DNA of 64,000 nucleotides from Litorilinea aerophila (GCF_006569185.2 NZ_VIGC02000001.1:124001-188000); one strand, 5' to 3'. Shown: positions 8,300-17,255, counted from the first letter of the stretch. Notes: generated from the sequence alone by a model not told the origin. Program-made: numbers and translations.

Positions 8300-10180
8300 T
8301 CACTGACCTGCCGGCTGCAGGTTGTGAATGATCACATGGGTGTGCTGCCACCACGTGGGCGGATGGATATAGTCGTTGTCAGCGGTGGGCCAACCGGTCC
8401 AGTAGGTGGTATCGAAGGGGATGATCTTCTTAGCCTGGGTGATGGGGATGACCGGCAGCTCGTCAAACCAGATATCCATGGCCTGGATGAAGAGCTCCTC
8501 CACCTTGGGATCGCCCAGGGGCAGGGTGCCCATCTCATCCACCAGGTTGCTGTAGAGGGTGGCCTGTTCACCCTGCCAGCGCCATTCGTCGTTGTCGGCT
8601 CGCTCGCCCACGGGTTTGAGCCAGCGGACGTTGAAGGTATCCAGGGAAGCCCAGGGCTCATTCACAGAGCCGCAGGTCTGCCAGCCCACCCGGGCCTCGA
8701 AGCGGCCAAAGGCGAAGTTCTCACCCCAGGTGCCGCCGGCTTCGTTGCGGGTGGTGGCGTTGATGCCCACGGCCTGCAACTGCTCCACAATCACCTGGGC
8801 GATGCGCTGCTTCTCGATGAAGGCCTCGTGGGTGGTGATGTCCAGACGCAGTTCCTGGCCATCCTTTTCGTAGTAGCCGTTGCTGTTCAGGGTATACCCC
8901 TTGGATTCGATGATCTCCCGGGCCCGATCTGGGTCGTGGGTCCAGAGCTGATCCAGGTCGTAGACACCGGCCTCGATGGCCTTATCCACCAGGGCATCCA
9001 GGGGTGGATAGGCCGGGAAGAAGTGCCGCGACTTCAGCGTCGTACCCTCGTAGGCGATCTGGACGATCTGATCCCGGTCGATGGCGTAGTTCAAGGCCCA
9101 GCGCATATCCGGATCGTTCCACGGCTCCACCGCGTGGTTCAGCTCGAAGGTGCGGGAGCAGGGATCCGGCACCCACGCCTTGGGCATTTCCCGGAACCAG
9201 GTGATGACGTTGGGATTGCGGGCCTGAAGGGCCTGCAGCGCACCCAGGGTGATGTCCATCAGGCTGTCCAACTGCCGGTCGGCCATGAGCGCAGCCCGGG
9301 TCTCCTCTGGCCCGGCCCAGGTCCAGACCAACTTCTTGGGCGCAGGGAGGGGCTTCCAGCCAGTCTTGGCCCCCCACCAGTTGTCATTGCGCACGTAGAC
9401 GAACTCGGTCTGGCTCACGCTGGCCAGGGTGTAGGGACCGGTGCCCACCGGCCATCCTTTCTCGGGATCGTAGAACTTGAAGGTCAGTGGATCCTGCCCT
9501 TCCCAGATGTGTTTGGGCATGATGTTCACACTGCCCCAGATCTTGACCGAGAAATAGTCAAGCTGGAAGCGAGGGTTCGGTCGGGTCAGATTGAACTGGA
9601 CCGTGAGATCGTCGACTTTCTCGATGCTGGCCACCCAGTCCTTCATGGCCGCCGAATCGCCCAACTCGGGCGCGTTGTCGATCAGCATCTGGATGGTAAA
9701 GACCACATCGTCCGCGGTGAAGGGGGTGCCGTCGCTCCACTCCACCCCTTCCCGGAGCTTCAACACCCAGACGTCGTTGGTCTCGTTGGCTTCGAAGCTC
9801 TCCCCCAGCCAGGGGATGAACTCGCCCGTCTGGTAGTTGAGGATGAAAAGGGGCTCCAGGATGGCCTGATGGTAGCCGTGATCCCGCCGGTTGCCAGGCA
9901 CAAAGGGATTCCACAGCTCGGGATCGGTAACCCGGCCACCGTCGATGTCGAAAATCACCGTCTCCTCTCGCGAGGCATTGATGTAGTCTTCCGGGCTGGC
10001 CGCGGGGGCTTCTTCCGTCGCGGCTTCGGTGGCGCCGGAGGCCGACTCGGCCTCCGCCGGAGCGGCAGCCTGCTCCTGGGCCGGGGCAGCCGGCGCCGGC
10101 TGCTGTGCTGGACAGGCCGCCAGCACCAGGGAGAGTATCACAAGCAGGGCAAATATCCAGGACAATCGCATCTTACCCAT
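8300..10180 (-). CDS. ABC transporter substrate-binding lipoprotein, family 5 (peptide/oligosaccharide type)
   Basis: 626 aa from an ATG with AGGAGG six bases upstream. The N-terminus is a lipoprotein signal with lipobox LAAC (Cys23), then a low-complexity Ala/Glu/Pro spacer and the SBP_bac_5 fold (for example [19 protein letters not shown]). It captures the ligand outside the membrane and delivers it to the DppB/DppC pair encoded after it. In this lineage such proteins bind peptides or oligosaccharides; the ligand cannot be told. First gene of the operon running down to 3918. Confidence 0.94.
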   Translation of the reverse strand: MGKMRLSWIFALLVILSLVLAACPAQQPAPAAPAQEQAAAPAEAESASGATEAATEEAPAASPEDYINASREETVIFDIDGGRVTDPELWNPFVPGNRRDHGYHQAILEPLFILNYQTGEFIPWLGESFEANETNDVWVLKLREGVEWSDGTPFTADDVVFTIQMLIDNAPELGDSAAMKDWVASIEKVDDLTVQFNLTRPNPRFQLDYFSVKIWGSVNIMPKHIWEGQDPLTFKFYDPEKGWPVGTGPYTLASVSQTEFVYVRNDNWWGAKTGWKPLPAPKKLVWTWAGPEETRAALMADRQLDSLMDITLGALQALQARNPNVITWFREMPKAWVPDPCSRTFELNHAVEPWNDPDMRWALNYAIDRDQIVQIAYEGTTLKSRHFFPAYPPLDALVDKAIEAGVYDLDQLWTHDPDRAREIIESKGYTLNSNGYYEKDGQELRLDITTHEAFIEKQRIAQVIVEQLQAVGINATTRNEAGGTWGENFAFGRFEARVGWQTCGSVNEPWASLDTFNVRWLKPVGERADNDEWRWQGEQATLYSNLVDEMGTLPLGDPKVEELFIQAMDIWFDELPVIPITQAKKIIPFDTTYWTGWPTADNDYIHPPTWWQHTHVIIHNLQPAGQ

Positions 10181-10217
10181 TGGCTTCCTCCTTCGAAAGG
10201 TGAGTCATAGATAGAAA

Positions 10218-10232
10218 GGTGCATTCTGCACC
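10218..10232. promoter_or_regulatory. Short palindrome upstream of the transporter operon
   Basis: GGTGCA-ttc-TGCACC is a perfect 6-bp inverted repeat 38-52 bases upstream of the binding-protein ATG. The place suits an operator or a 5'-leader hairpin. No strong -35/-10 pair was found nearby, so the role is open. Confidence 0.3.
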
Positions 10233-10628
10233 CCAAAGGGCGCAGGCTGCGTGCACAACAATTCACCAGAACGGACCCTTGCCCATCGCTCTTTCGCCAC
10301 CTAGTTAGGCAGCAGGCAGGTCGATGGGGGCTGGATCCGGGGGTGACAGATTAATATGGCACACGTGTACCCGCCCTCATGGCCATGCCCGCCTCAGCGG
10401 ACAGGGGGAAAGGGTGGACACGACCTCAGCAGCACTCCGCTCGCCAAGACGGTTATCCAGCGTAGGATCGAGGGGAGCCGCTATAAGCGGTTGCCGATTA
10501 AGATGAATTTTGACTTTAAGTTTTCTGGAAGAGGCAGCGTTGTGAGCCATACGTGGCTGGCGAGCCCATTATAGGATGTCGATGGCCGGCTGTCAAACCG
10601 ACTTTTCCATCCAACCGAGCCCAAACGC

Positions 10629-10667
10629 GCAGGATCCGCCCCTCGGGGGGACGGGGGCGGATCCTGC
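10629..10667. repeat. Perfect 14-bp inverted repeat (hairpin)
   Basis: GCAGGATCCGCCCC (10629-10642) and its exact complement (10654-10667) flank an 11-base loop. There is no T-run on either side and no gene ends here, so it is not a usual terminator. It may be a REP-like element or the structured 5' end of one of the divergent transcripts. Confidence 0.6.
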
Positions 10668-10931
10668 ATCGGTCTGTGGGCGAACCATTCCAGCCCCAAC
10701 TGTGGAAACGATTCACCCACCGGCCCCGAAAAGGGCCTATGCGGACCCGGTGGCTCGCCGTGTGGCGTCCTGAGTCCATATCATTCGGTCCGGGACACCC
10801 CCTCGTGTCCGGCCCGAAGCCCGCTTGCGGCCACTCGGGTCCAGGGACAGCCTATCATAGCCCTGCTATCCCCGGCCTATCCCCTTCCCCTCCATGTCCT
10901 ATCCCGTTGCTATCCCAGGCAAAACCTGTTG

Positions 10932-11012
10932 GCTCATCTCCCAAATGTGTGCGAATCTGTTTGGTTCCCTGCGAAACCGGGGGTGGATAGCACACATTTG
11001 TGATAGATGAGC
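10932..11012. promoter_or_regulatory. Two-block inverted repeat at the STAND promoter
   Basis: Left side: GCTCATCT (10932-10939) and CAAATGTGTGC (10942-10952). Right side: the exact complements GCACACATTTG (10990-11000) and AGATGAGC (11005-11012). Nineteen bases match in two blocks, and the spacers between the blocks differ (2 against 4). The right arm covers the -35 box of the STAND promoter, which suits a repressor or activator binding both arms, or a DNA loop. Confidence 0.5.
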
Positions 11013-11026
11013 TAGTCTGCTATAGT
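10998..11026 (+). promoter_or_regulatory. Sigma70-type promoter of the STAND/TPR genes
   Basis: TTGTGA (10998-11003), 17-base spacer, TATAGT (11021-11026). Transcription would start near 11033, giving a leader of about 40 bases before the ATG at 11074. The -35 box overlaps the right arm of the inverted repeat described for this region. Confidence 0.55.
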
Positions 11027-11073
11027 GGAGATACAAGTTCAAATCTGAAAACCACCCGTTGACACCTGCCACC

Positions 11074-12561
11074 ATGTCCACGTTCAGCCCCGGAAACCGA
11101 TACCAGCAGTTGTTGGTAGCCCTGCGCGGATGGCAGGGGAACCTGTACCACGACTCCCCTCTCCAGGACTGGCCCCTCTATGGCCAGATCCAGGCCAGCC
11201 TGGCCCCGGGCACGGCCGCCAGGGAAGTGACCGACCACCTGCTGGAGCAGCTCTTGCAGCGGCTGGAACGGGTGGATGGACGGGCCGCCCGGCTCATCCG
11301 AGATCGCTTCCAGAAAGGCCTATCGCGACAAATCCTGAGCCGCCGCTACACCCTCTCCCTCTCTCACCTGGATCGGCTCCAGCGTCAGGCCATCGAAAAG
11401 CTGGTAATGCTGGCCGAGGAGATGGAACGGGAACAGTTGGCCCGGCAGCCGGATCTACCCCGCGCCGCACCAGAGGACGTGCGAACCATGGCCCAATTGC
11501 GCCTGGACCTGATCGTGGGCCGAGAACGGCTCTTTGGGGTGGAGGTGCCCCTCCGCACCCTGCTTCGGCAACTGCAACAGCCGGATCCCCCCTACCTCTA
11601 CCTCATCGAGGGCATCGGTGGCATCGGCAAGACGGCCCTGGCCGCGGCGGCGGTGCGCCAACTCCTGGCCGACGGCCACCTGCAGATGCTGGCCTGGGTG
11701 ACGGCTCAACAGCAGCGCCTGCGCCTGGATGGGCATCTGGAGACGGTTCCCAACCCCACTGTGACGGTGGAGGCCGTGATGGCCGCGCTGGTGGATCAAC
11801 TCCTGCCACCCGACGAGCATCCCGTGCCCTTCACCCTGGAACGGGCCCTGGCCCCGCTCCGGGCCCGGTTGGACGAGAACCCCGGCGTGGTAGTGGTGGA
11901 CAATCTGGAGACCATCGACGAGGTGCAGAGCCTCCTGCCGGTGCTGCGAGCCCTGGCAGGCCCCACCCGCATCCTCCTCACCAGCCGCTTCCACCCCCCC
12001 ACGGACACCCCGTACCACGTGCTGCACCTGACCGAGTTGGGGTCCCGGGATGCGCTGGCCCTGGTGCGCTACCAGGCCAGAGTGGCCGGCATCCCCGAAC
12101 TGGCCGACCTCTCCCCCAGCCATTTTGAGCCCATCTATGCCGTGGTGGGGGGCAATCCCCTGGCTCTGCGCCTGCTGGTGGGCCAATGTCGCTACCAACA
12201 CCTGGAGGCTGTCCTTCAAGGCCTGGCCGATGTCCAGGGAGAGGCAGCCGAACAGCTGTACGAATACCTGTACGCCCAGGCCTGGGAACACCTGGAAACC
12301 CTGGAGCGAAAACTTCTGTTGTCAATGGTGCTGGTTCCCCCCGCCGGTGCCGATCTGGAGTACATTGCGGTGATCAGCGAGCTGCCGGAGTCTGCCGTGC
12401 GCGCCGGGCTGTTCCATCTGGTTGACCTGAGCCTGGTGGAGCATCGGCGCAACGCGCTGGACCAAAGCGTCTACAGCATCCACAGCCTCACCCGCAACTT
12501 CCTGCATACCCAGATCCTGCAATGGACCGAATCGACACCGCCAACAGCCATGACTGGTTGA
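11074..12561 (+). CDS. STAND ATPase with NB-ARC domain
   Basis: 495 aa from ATG 11074; an in-frame TTG at 11059 adds five residues. Neither has a clear ribosome site. Residues about 1-125 are helical and resemble an HTH/coiled region. The NB-ARC core follows: P-loop GIGGIGKTA (about 180-188), kinase-2 strand VVVVDNLE with Asp276, sensor strand ILLTSRF, and the GNPLALRLL motif near 360. A winged-helix-like part ends the protein. STAND ATPases act as switches that oligomerise when a sensor domain binds a ligand. The usual sensor repeats are missing here and are encoded by the overlapping next gene. Confidence 0.88.
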   Translation: MSTFSPGNRYQQLLVALRGWQGNLYHDSPLQDWPLYGQIQASLAPGTAAREVTDHLLEQLLQRLERVDGRAARLIRDRFQKGLSRQILSRRYTLSLSHLDRLQRQAIEKLVMLAEEMEREQLARQPDLPRAAPEDVRTMAQLRLDLIVGRERLFGVEVPLRTLLRQLQQPDPPYLYLIEGIGGIGKTALAAAAVRQLLADGHLQMLAWVTAQQQRLRLDGHLETVPNPTVTVEAVMAALVDQLLPPDEHPVPFTLERALAPLRARLDENPGVVVVDNLETIDEVQSLLPVLRALAGPTRILLTSRFHPPTDTPYHVLHLTELGSRDALALVRYQARVAGIPELADLSPSHFEPIYAVVGGNPLALRLLVGQCRYQHLEAVLQGLADVQGEAAEQLYEYLYAQAWEHLETLERKLLLSMVLVPPAGADLEYIAVISELPESAVRAGLFHLVDLSLVEHRRNALDQSVYSIHSLTRNFLHTQILQWTESTPPTAMTG

Positions 12562-13754
12562 GCCTCTGCGCGCGACGAAGCCTCGCCCATCTGCTCCCCC
12601 AACTGGAACAGGCCGGCTTCTCCGAGGAGACCTGTGCCCGCGCGCTCCACAGCCTGCAATATGCCCTGCGCCTGCCCCAGGCCTGGCCCATGGTGCGCGC
12701 CTTTATCGCCCGCTGGGCGCCGGTCATGGAGCGCAGCGGCCATCGCCAGGAGTGGCTGGAGCTCCTCCAGATAGCCCTGGTCCGCTGCCAGACAGAAGCC
12801 GACGGGGCCACCGAGGCCCTGATCCTCTTCCATCTGGCCGTGATTTTGCGCATGCAGGTCCGCCACCAGGAATCGGAAGCGGCCTTCCAGGCCAGCGCGG
12901 CCCGCTACGAAGCCCTGGGCGACCGCCGGGGCTGGGCCCGGGTTCGGGCCCACCACGCCTATCTGGCCTGGGAACGGCGCGAGTTTACCCGCGCCCTTCA
13001 ACTGGTGGCCGAGGCCCAGGCCGAGCTGGCCCACTCTCCCGACGACGAGACCCTGGCCTATTGCCACCTGGTGCGGGCAGCGGTGGCCTACGAGCGGCAG
13101 GAATGGGAAGAAGCCTACCGGGAAGAGGTGGCCGCCTACACCCTTTGGGAACAGACCGGCACCTCTCGCCTGGCGACCATGGCCCTGATGAACCAGGCCC
13201 TGATCCTGCAACACATGGGCCAGCCCGAGGTGGCGATCTCCGTATACCAGCAGGCCCTGGACCGCTTTCAGGCCCTGGGGGATATCGCCGGCTGGGCCAC
13301 GGCCCAGTTGAATCTGGGCCTGCTCCATGCCAATCAGGCCCGCTATCGAGAAGCCCTGACCTGCTACCGCCGGGCAGAGCAGGTCTTTCAACGGCTGAAC
13401 GACAGCCTGCGCCTGGCCCGCATCTACAACAACGTGGGCGAAGTCTACCGATACCAGCAACACTGGGAAGAGGCCGAAGCCGCCTACCGACTCAGCCTCT
13501 CCTGCTGGTCCCAGGTGGATCACCTGGCCGGGCTGGTCAACACCCTGGACAACCTGGGCTTTGTCTTGAGCGCCCAGGGACGCCACCAGGAAGCGCTGGA
13601 AGTTCTGCAGGAGGCGCTGGACCGGCTGCCCCAGATGGCCGACGACCCGGCCTACCCGGATCTCAAACGGACGGTGACCGAAAAGTGGCACCGTGCCCAG
13701 GAAGGCCTCCATGCCGGGGAGGCACAGGAAACCCCAGAGCGTTCCCATGAGTAA
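12522..13754 (+). CDS. TPR-repeat protein, partner of the STAND ATPase
   Basis: 410 aa rich in tetratricopeptide repeats from about residue 80 to the end (for example AEVAISVYQQALDRF-like and NVGEVYRYQQHWEEAEAAY helices). There is no signal peptide or membrane segment, so it is cytoplasmic. It begins 40 bases before the STAND gene ends, in another frame and without a clear ribosome site, so it probably depends on translation of that gene. TPR arrays bind peptides or proteins; in a STAND protein they would be the sensor. The TAA stop lies in the first bases of a foldback repeat. Confidence 0.85.
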   Translation: MDRIDTANSHDWLSLCARRSLAHLLPQLEQAGFSEETCARALHSLQYALRLPQAWPMVRAFIARWAPVMERSGHRQEWLELLQIALVRCQTEADGATEALILFHLAVILRMQVRHQESEAAFQASAARYEALGDRRGWARVRAHHAYLAWERREFTRALQLVAEAQAELAHSPDDETLAYCHLVRAAVAYERQEWEEAYREEVAAYTLWEQTGTSRLATMALMNQALILQHMGQPEVAISVYQQALDRFQALGDIAGWATAQLNLGLLHANQARYREALTCYRRAEQVFQRLNDSLRLARIYNNVGEVYRYQQHWEEAEAAYRLSLSCWSQVDHLAGLVNTLDNLGFVLSAQGRHQEALEVLQEALDRLPQMADDPAYPDLKRTVTEKWHRAQEGLHAGEAQETPERSHE

Positions 13755-13834
13755 ATCCCGGCAGAAATTTCGTCGATAGTTTCCACCAGAAGTAATACCG
13801 CCGAATTTCTGCCGTGGTATTTACGCCAGACTGT
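13750..13834. repeat. Foldback repeat element, copy 1
   Basis: The ends GTAAATCCCGGCAGAAATT (13751-13769) and the near-complement AATTTCTGCCGTGG plus TATTTAC (13804-13824) form a long stem. Both ends, an internal GTTTCCACCAGA and the trailing GCCAGACTGT recur in the copy at 17466-17617. The element supplies the stop codon of the TPR gene. No transposase is present; this looks like a MITE or REP-type element. Confidence 0.7.
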
Positions 13835-13878
13835 CATGCGTCTCGGGCTCCCTGTACTTCCCCGGTCATGTCACTGGC

Positions 13879-14046
13879 CTAACCGCCGTGTTGGCCGCCG
13901 CCACCATCCGCCAGGTAGGGTGCGGACGGCGGCAGGCCGGGCTCAGCAGTGGCGTCCGGAACGATTCCCAGACCGACCAGCGCGGCCGCCACCAGGATGG
14001 CGGCGATCCAACCACGCCAACGCTTGCGATAGACTGGTGCTTTCAT
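13879..14046 (-). CDS. Small secreted peptide precursor (55 aa)
   Basis: A 55-residue gene opposing the TPR gene. AAAGGAGG stands ten bases before the ATG. The product has a basic start (MKAPVYRKRWRGW), a hydrophobic core (IAAILVAAALVGLGIV) and a signal-peptidase-like site after DATA. That would release a mature peptide of 21 residues beginning EPGLPPSAPYL and ending in a Gly-rich QHGG tail. Non-cleaved membrane anchoring is the alternative. No family is recognised. The place next to a TPR/STAND pair and the operator-like repeats at its start suggest a signalling peptide, but this is inference. Confidence 0.6.
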   Translation of the reverse strand: MKAPVYRKRWRGWIAAILVAAALVGLGIVPDATAEPGLPPSAPYLADGGGGQHGG

Positions 14047-14135
14047 CCTCAACGTGCCTCCTTTCGGGCAGGAAGGACACGTTGAGGTGAGGAGATCTCC
14101 CGCCTGGGGGCGGCACGCGTGCTCCCCTCAACGTG
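14047..14135 (-). promoter_or_regulatory. Operator-like repeats and leader hairpin of the small peptide gene
   Basis: CCTCAACGTG occurs at 14047-14056 and 14126-14135, and its exact complement CACGTTGAGG at 14078-14087. The first arm touches the ATG of the small gene. The pair 14047-14056/14078-14087 would fold into a 10-bp mRNA hairpin with the ribosome site AAGGAGG in its 21-base loop. The three sites may instead be protein-binding half-sites. Another inverted repeat (TTGTTGC / GCAACAA, 14224-14244) lies further upstream. Confidence 0.5.
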
Positions 14136-14282
14136 AAAGCCGTGCGCGTTCTACGGGTGGTGAACGTGCATCCCTGAACGTACAGAAGTCTGCGCAGCTT
14201 CTAACATCCAGGCTAACATGGGGTTGTTGCAACCTGCGCAACAATCCTTTGCGTTGCATGCAAACAGACCTGGAATCGTTTT

Positions 14283-15062
14283 ATGCGCGCCCAGGGCGTC
14301 AGTCTCTATTCAGCGGAGAACACGGAGGGGGGCCTGCGCAGTAACGGGGTTCGGACCCTGGCCATCGACGCCAGAGGGCTGTGGATCGGCTATTTTACGG
14401 AGCCGGGCGGGGTGGGATTCTATGACAAAGAGGGATGGGCGGACTGCACGGCCGGGGCCGGTTTCCCGGTGGAGCGGGTCAACGCCCTGGCCATCGATCC
14501 CCAGGGGCGGGTCTGGGTGGGGATGGAACAGCGGGGTATAGCCGTCTTCGATGGGCAGGCCTGGCAGCCGTACACCACCCTGCCGGCCCAGGCGGTGGCC
14601 ATGGGTCCCCCCTGCAGCGCCTGCCCCTTTGACGACGATGATGTCTGGACGGCGGCCAGCGGCAGCGGTCTGACCCATTCCGGCCTTCCCCTGCCGGAGC
14701 CGGCCATCGACGTGGTGGCGGTCCAGGTGCCCCGGGTGGTGCGGCCCGGCCAGGCCTTCCGACCGGCGATCACGGTGGTTCCCCGTGCGCCCTACCGGCT
14801 GGAGGAGGGGGATTTCCTGGCCCACATGGACGAAGCGGACGAACTACGCTTTGGCGCCTACCCCCACATGGCCGTGCGCGGGGTGGTGGAGCCGGGACAA
14901 CCCTTCACCTTCACAGACTACGACAACCTTTTCGTAGCGCCGGCACTGCCCAGCGGCGAGGCTAGCCATACCTACACCAGTACCTGGCGGGTGTGGATGG
15001 ACAACCGCTACGTGGGGCCGGCCATTCCCATCACCTTCACGGTGCAGGCGGAAGGACCGTGA
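14283..15062 (+). CDS. Propeller-type (Reg_prop-like) protein, possibly 5'-truncated
   Basis: 259 aa. The N-terminal half has two or three repeats of the type found in ligand-sensing beta-propellers (NGVRTLAIDARGLWIGY, then VNALAIDPQGRVWVGM and GIAVFDGQAW). The C-terminal part (TYTSTWRVWMDNRYVGP and after) resembles the end of an NBR1/Ig-like sandwich. There is no signal peptide, no clear ribosome site, and far too few blades for a closed propeller. It is therefore probably the remnant of a larger secreted protein; expression is doubtful. Its end faces the ADP-ribosylglycohydrolase-family gene. Confidence 0.5.
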   Translation: MRAQGVSLYSAENTEGGLRSNGVRTLAIDARGLWIGYFTEPGGVGFYDKEGWADCTAGAGFPVERVNALAIDPQGRVWVGMEQRGIAVFDGQAWQPYTTLPAQAVAMGPPCSACPFDDDDVWTAASGSGLTHSGLPLPEPAIDVVAVQVPRVVRPGQAFRPAITVVPRAPYRLEEGDFLAHMDEADELRFGAYPHMAVRGVVEPGQPFTFTDYDNLFVAPALPSGEASHTYTSTWRVWMDNRYVGPAIPITFTVQAEGP

Positions 15063-15092
15063 GGGGGATATCTCTGCCCAAGACGAATAGTC

Positions 15093-17255
15093 TCATCCGC
15101 CATGGGCGCTGGAGGATTTTACGTCCATCCCCTCCACCCGCATCCACTCGCTGGCGACCCGGCCTTCCTCACAGACAAAGGCCACTCCACCGCTAGCCAG
15201 GGAAGGATCTGGATCCTGTACCTGGAAGAGGAGCTGCCCGTCGATAGACGCCTCCAGGCGGGAGCCTTGCACCGTCAGGCTGAGTTCGTAGGTGCGCTGA
15301 TAGCGCCATGGGAAGTCCACTTCCGCCAACACGGTCTCGCCGTCCAATACTTTGACCAGGCGCGCTTTGTTCTCCGGGGCCAGCAGCAAGGCGTAGTAGC
15401 GCTGCAGGCCCTGGACACGCGCGGCAATGCCCGTCGCTTTGACCATGTGGGGAGTAAGGGGGGCGGTCACCCGGTAGTCCTGCCATTCCCGGGTGCCCTG
15501 GATCAGCAGGCCCCGGCCCTGGTTTTGGATCAGGCGGTAGGCCTCGGGCCAGCGCTGGCCGTATACGCTGATGGCATTAACCCATGCCCGACGCCACATG
15601 CTACCCTCGAAATCCGGCCGCCGGAAGGTCACCCGGGGGGTACCCTCCCACGTCAAGAAATCCAGATAGACTGTGCCATCGGCCCGGTAGTCCTGGCTCA
15701 GCTCCACGCCGATGGCCGCGATGGGCGCGCCGTCGGTCTCTTCCACCGGCCAGGCGAATTCATGGCGAGCACCCGGCGCCAGCTCGACCCACGGCCCCCG
15801 GCGCAGGACCAGCTCATCCTGGGGACCATAGTAGCGCAGGTACAGGGCACAGCGGACCGGCGTGGCATTCCCGGCATCGGCAGCCACCGCAGCCCGCACC
15901 GTCTGACCGGGGTAGAGGGTGGGCGAGGCCAGGAGGGCATAGCCTCGGCGTTCAAAATACTCGGCAACGGCCAGGGAGGGGATGAAGGTGGGTGTGGAGA
16001 CCCGGGCGACCCGCCCTGGGGCCAGGTGCCGATAGCGCAGGGCCAGACCCCGCCGCCCCGGCTCGTCGGCCAACTCCTGGGGCAGGAGCACGTTTTCCAC
16101 CGTCACAGTGTCCCGGCTTTCCACCTCCGTTTCCGGCTGGAAGCCCTGCACCGAGCCAGGCAGGGAGAAATGGAAACGGGCGCCACCCTTGGGCGTGATG
16201 GGCGCCAGGCCGGCCAGGGCGCGACCACTGTTGACCAGGTGGATGGCCTCGGTCACCGCGTCGGTGATGGCGCGGCCGCCGTCCGCGGTGGGCAGGTACA
16301 GACGGTCGGCCACAGGACCACGCCAATCCGGGCCCGCGTCGATGCCGGCCAGCCCGTTTTTGATGCCCATCAGGCAGCCCACGTTGCCGGAATTACAATC
16401 GGTGTCCCAGCCCGAGGTGTTGGCGATCATGAGGGTCTTCTGGAAGTCATCCTCGCCGTGGAGGAGGGCATGGATGATGAGGGCGTGGTTGGGCACCATG
16501 TGACAATTGCCGCCGTACTTGTCGTAGCCGTAGTGGGCGGCGATGCGCTCCCGGGTCTTGCGCCAGTCCTTCTCCTGGGCATGCCACTCCCGGATGTCCT
16601 GGATCAGGCGGTAGATGATGGAATCGCGGGGGATCAGGGAGACGGCGGTGTCGATCAGGCGGTTGATGTCGGACTCCACGAAGGCCTGGGCTTCCATGGC
16701 CGCCACCACCTGGGCGCCGTAAATGGCCTCCCCGTCGTGGCTGACGCTGGCGGCCCGACGGGCCAGCTCCGCGGCCAGTTCGGGATCCCCCGGCGCCACC
16801 ATGGCCCAGCCGTCGATGAAAATCTGGGCGCCGATCTGCTCGGCGACGACCTTGCCGTTGAGGGCCATGGAACCGCTCTGGGGCGCGGGGATGCCCTGCT
16901 TCAGGCGCAGGAAGGCGGTGTGCTCCGTCGAATTGCCCAGGCCGCCCCACCAGAGGATGGTCCGCTCTTCGATGATGTAGTTGAGCCAGGTCTGGCCGAT
17001 CTGGGCCGGCGTCAGGTCCCGGCGGTAGCCGTAGTCGGCCAGGGCCCGCACGAAAGTGAAGGTGCCCGAGATGTCGTCGTCGGTGACGATCAGGGGGACA
17101 TTGCGCCGTTCATGAACGTAGTACCAGATTTCGCCCAGCTCGGCCATGATGCGGTCGTAGGTCCAGCCTTCAAAGGGGCGGCCCAGGTAGACCCCGATGA
17201 TCTTGCCCAGCACGCCGGCGTAGACCCGTTCCGTGTAGTCGTTCGGTAGTGACAT
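15093..17255 (-). CDS. ADP-ribosylglycohydrolase family protein with C-terminal sandwich domain
   Basis: 720 aa from the ATG of MSLPNDYTERVYAGVLGKII, preceded by AGGGAG; longer upstream frames are non-coding. Residues about 1-400 form the all-helical ADP-ribosylglycohydrolase fold with metal-binding Asp clusters TDDDISGTF and GWDTDCNSGN. The second half adds a beta-rich region and a concanavalin/LamG-like sandwich (about 540-715), not part of the standard enzyme. The family cleaves N- or O-ribosyl bonds, but many members in sugar loci act on other glycosides. It diverges from a sugar-uptake operon. Substrate unknown; cytoplasmic, as there is no signal peptide. Confidence 0.85.
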   Translation of the reverse strand: MSLPNDYTERVYAGVLGKIIGVYLGRPFEGWTYDRIMAELGEIWYYVHERRNVPLIVTDDDISGTFTFVRALADYGYRRDLTPAQIGQTWLNYIIEERTILWWGGLGNSTEHTAFLRLKQGIPAPQSGSMALNGKVVAEQIGAQIFIDGWAMVAPGDPELAAELARRAASVSHDGEAIYGAQVVAAMEAQAFVESDINRLIDTAVSLIPRDSIIYRLIQDIREWHAQEKDWRKTRERIAAHYGYDKYGGNCHMVPNHALIIHALLHGEDDFQKTLMIANTSGWDTDCNSGNVGCLMGIKNGLAGIDAGPDWRGPVADRLYLPTADGGRAITDAVTEAIHLVNSGRALAGLAPITPKGGARFHFSLPGSVQGFQPETEVESRDTVTVENVLLPQELADEPGRRGLALRYRHLAPGRVARVSTPTFIPSLAVAEYFERRGYALLASPTLYPGQTVRAAVAADAGNATPVRCALYLRYYGPQDELVLRRGPWVELAPGARHEFAWPVEETDGAPIAAIGVELSQDYRADGTVYLDFLTWEGTPRVTFRRPDFEGSMWRRAWVNAISVYGQRWPEAYRLIQNQGRGLLIQGTREWQDYRVTAPLTPHMVKATGIAARVQGLQRYYALLLAPENKARLVKVLDGETVLAEVDFPWRYQRTYELSLTVQGSRLEASIDGQLLFQVQDPDPSLASGGVAFVCEEGRVASEWMRVEGMDVKSSSAHGG

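Larger units (their letters stand above)
10181..11073. other. Divergent intergenic region without a gene (0.9 kb)
   Basis: This separates the transporter operon (minus strand) from the STAND gene (plus strand). I see no credible protein: the open frames here lack ribosome sites and are Pro/Arg-rich shadows. It contains a short palindrome close to the binding-protein gene, a perfect 14-bp hairpin at 10629-10667, and the promoter/operator of the STAND gene at its right end. Confidence 0.6.

Noticed and set aside
10629-10667. Perfect hairpin considered as a terminator
   Set aside because: No gene ends nearby and no T-run follows; listed as an inverted repeat only.
10553-10990. 145-codon plus-strand frame before the STAND gene
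   Set aside because: Pro/Arg/Ser-rich, covers two inverted repeats, no ribosome site; treated as non-coding.
12522-12561. Programmed frameshift between STAND and TPR genes
   Set aside because: No slippery heptamer or clear downstream structure seen in the overlap; only translational coupling is proposed.
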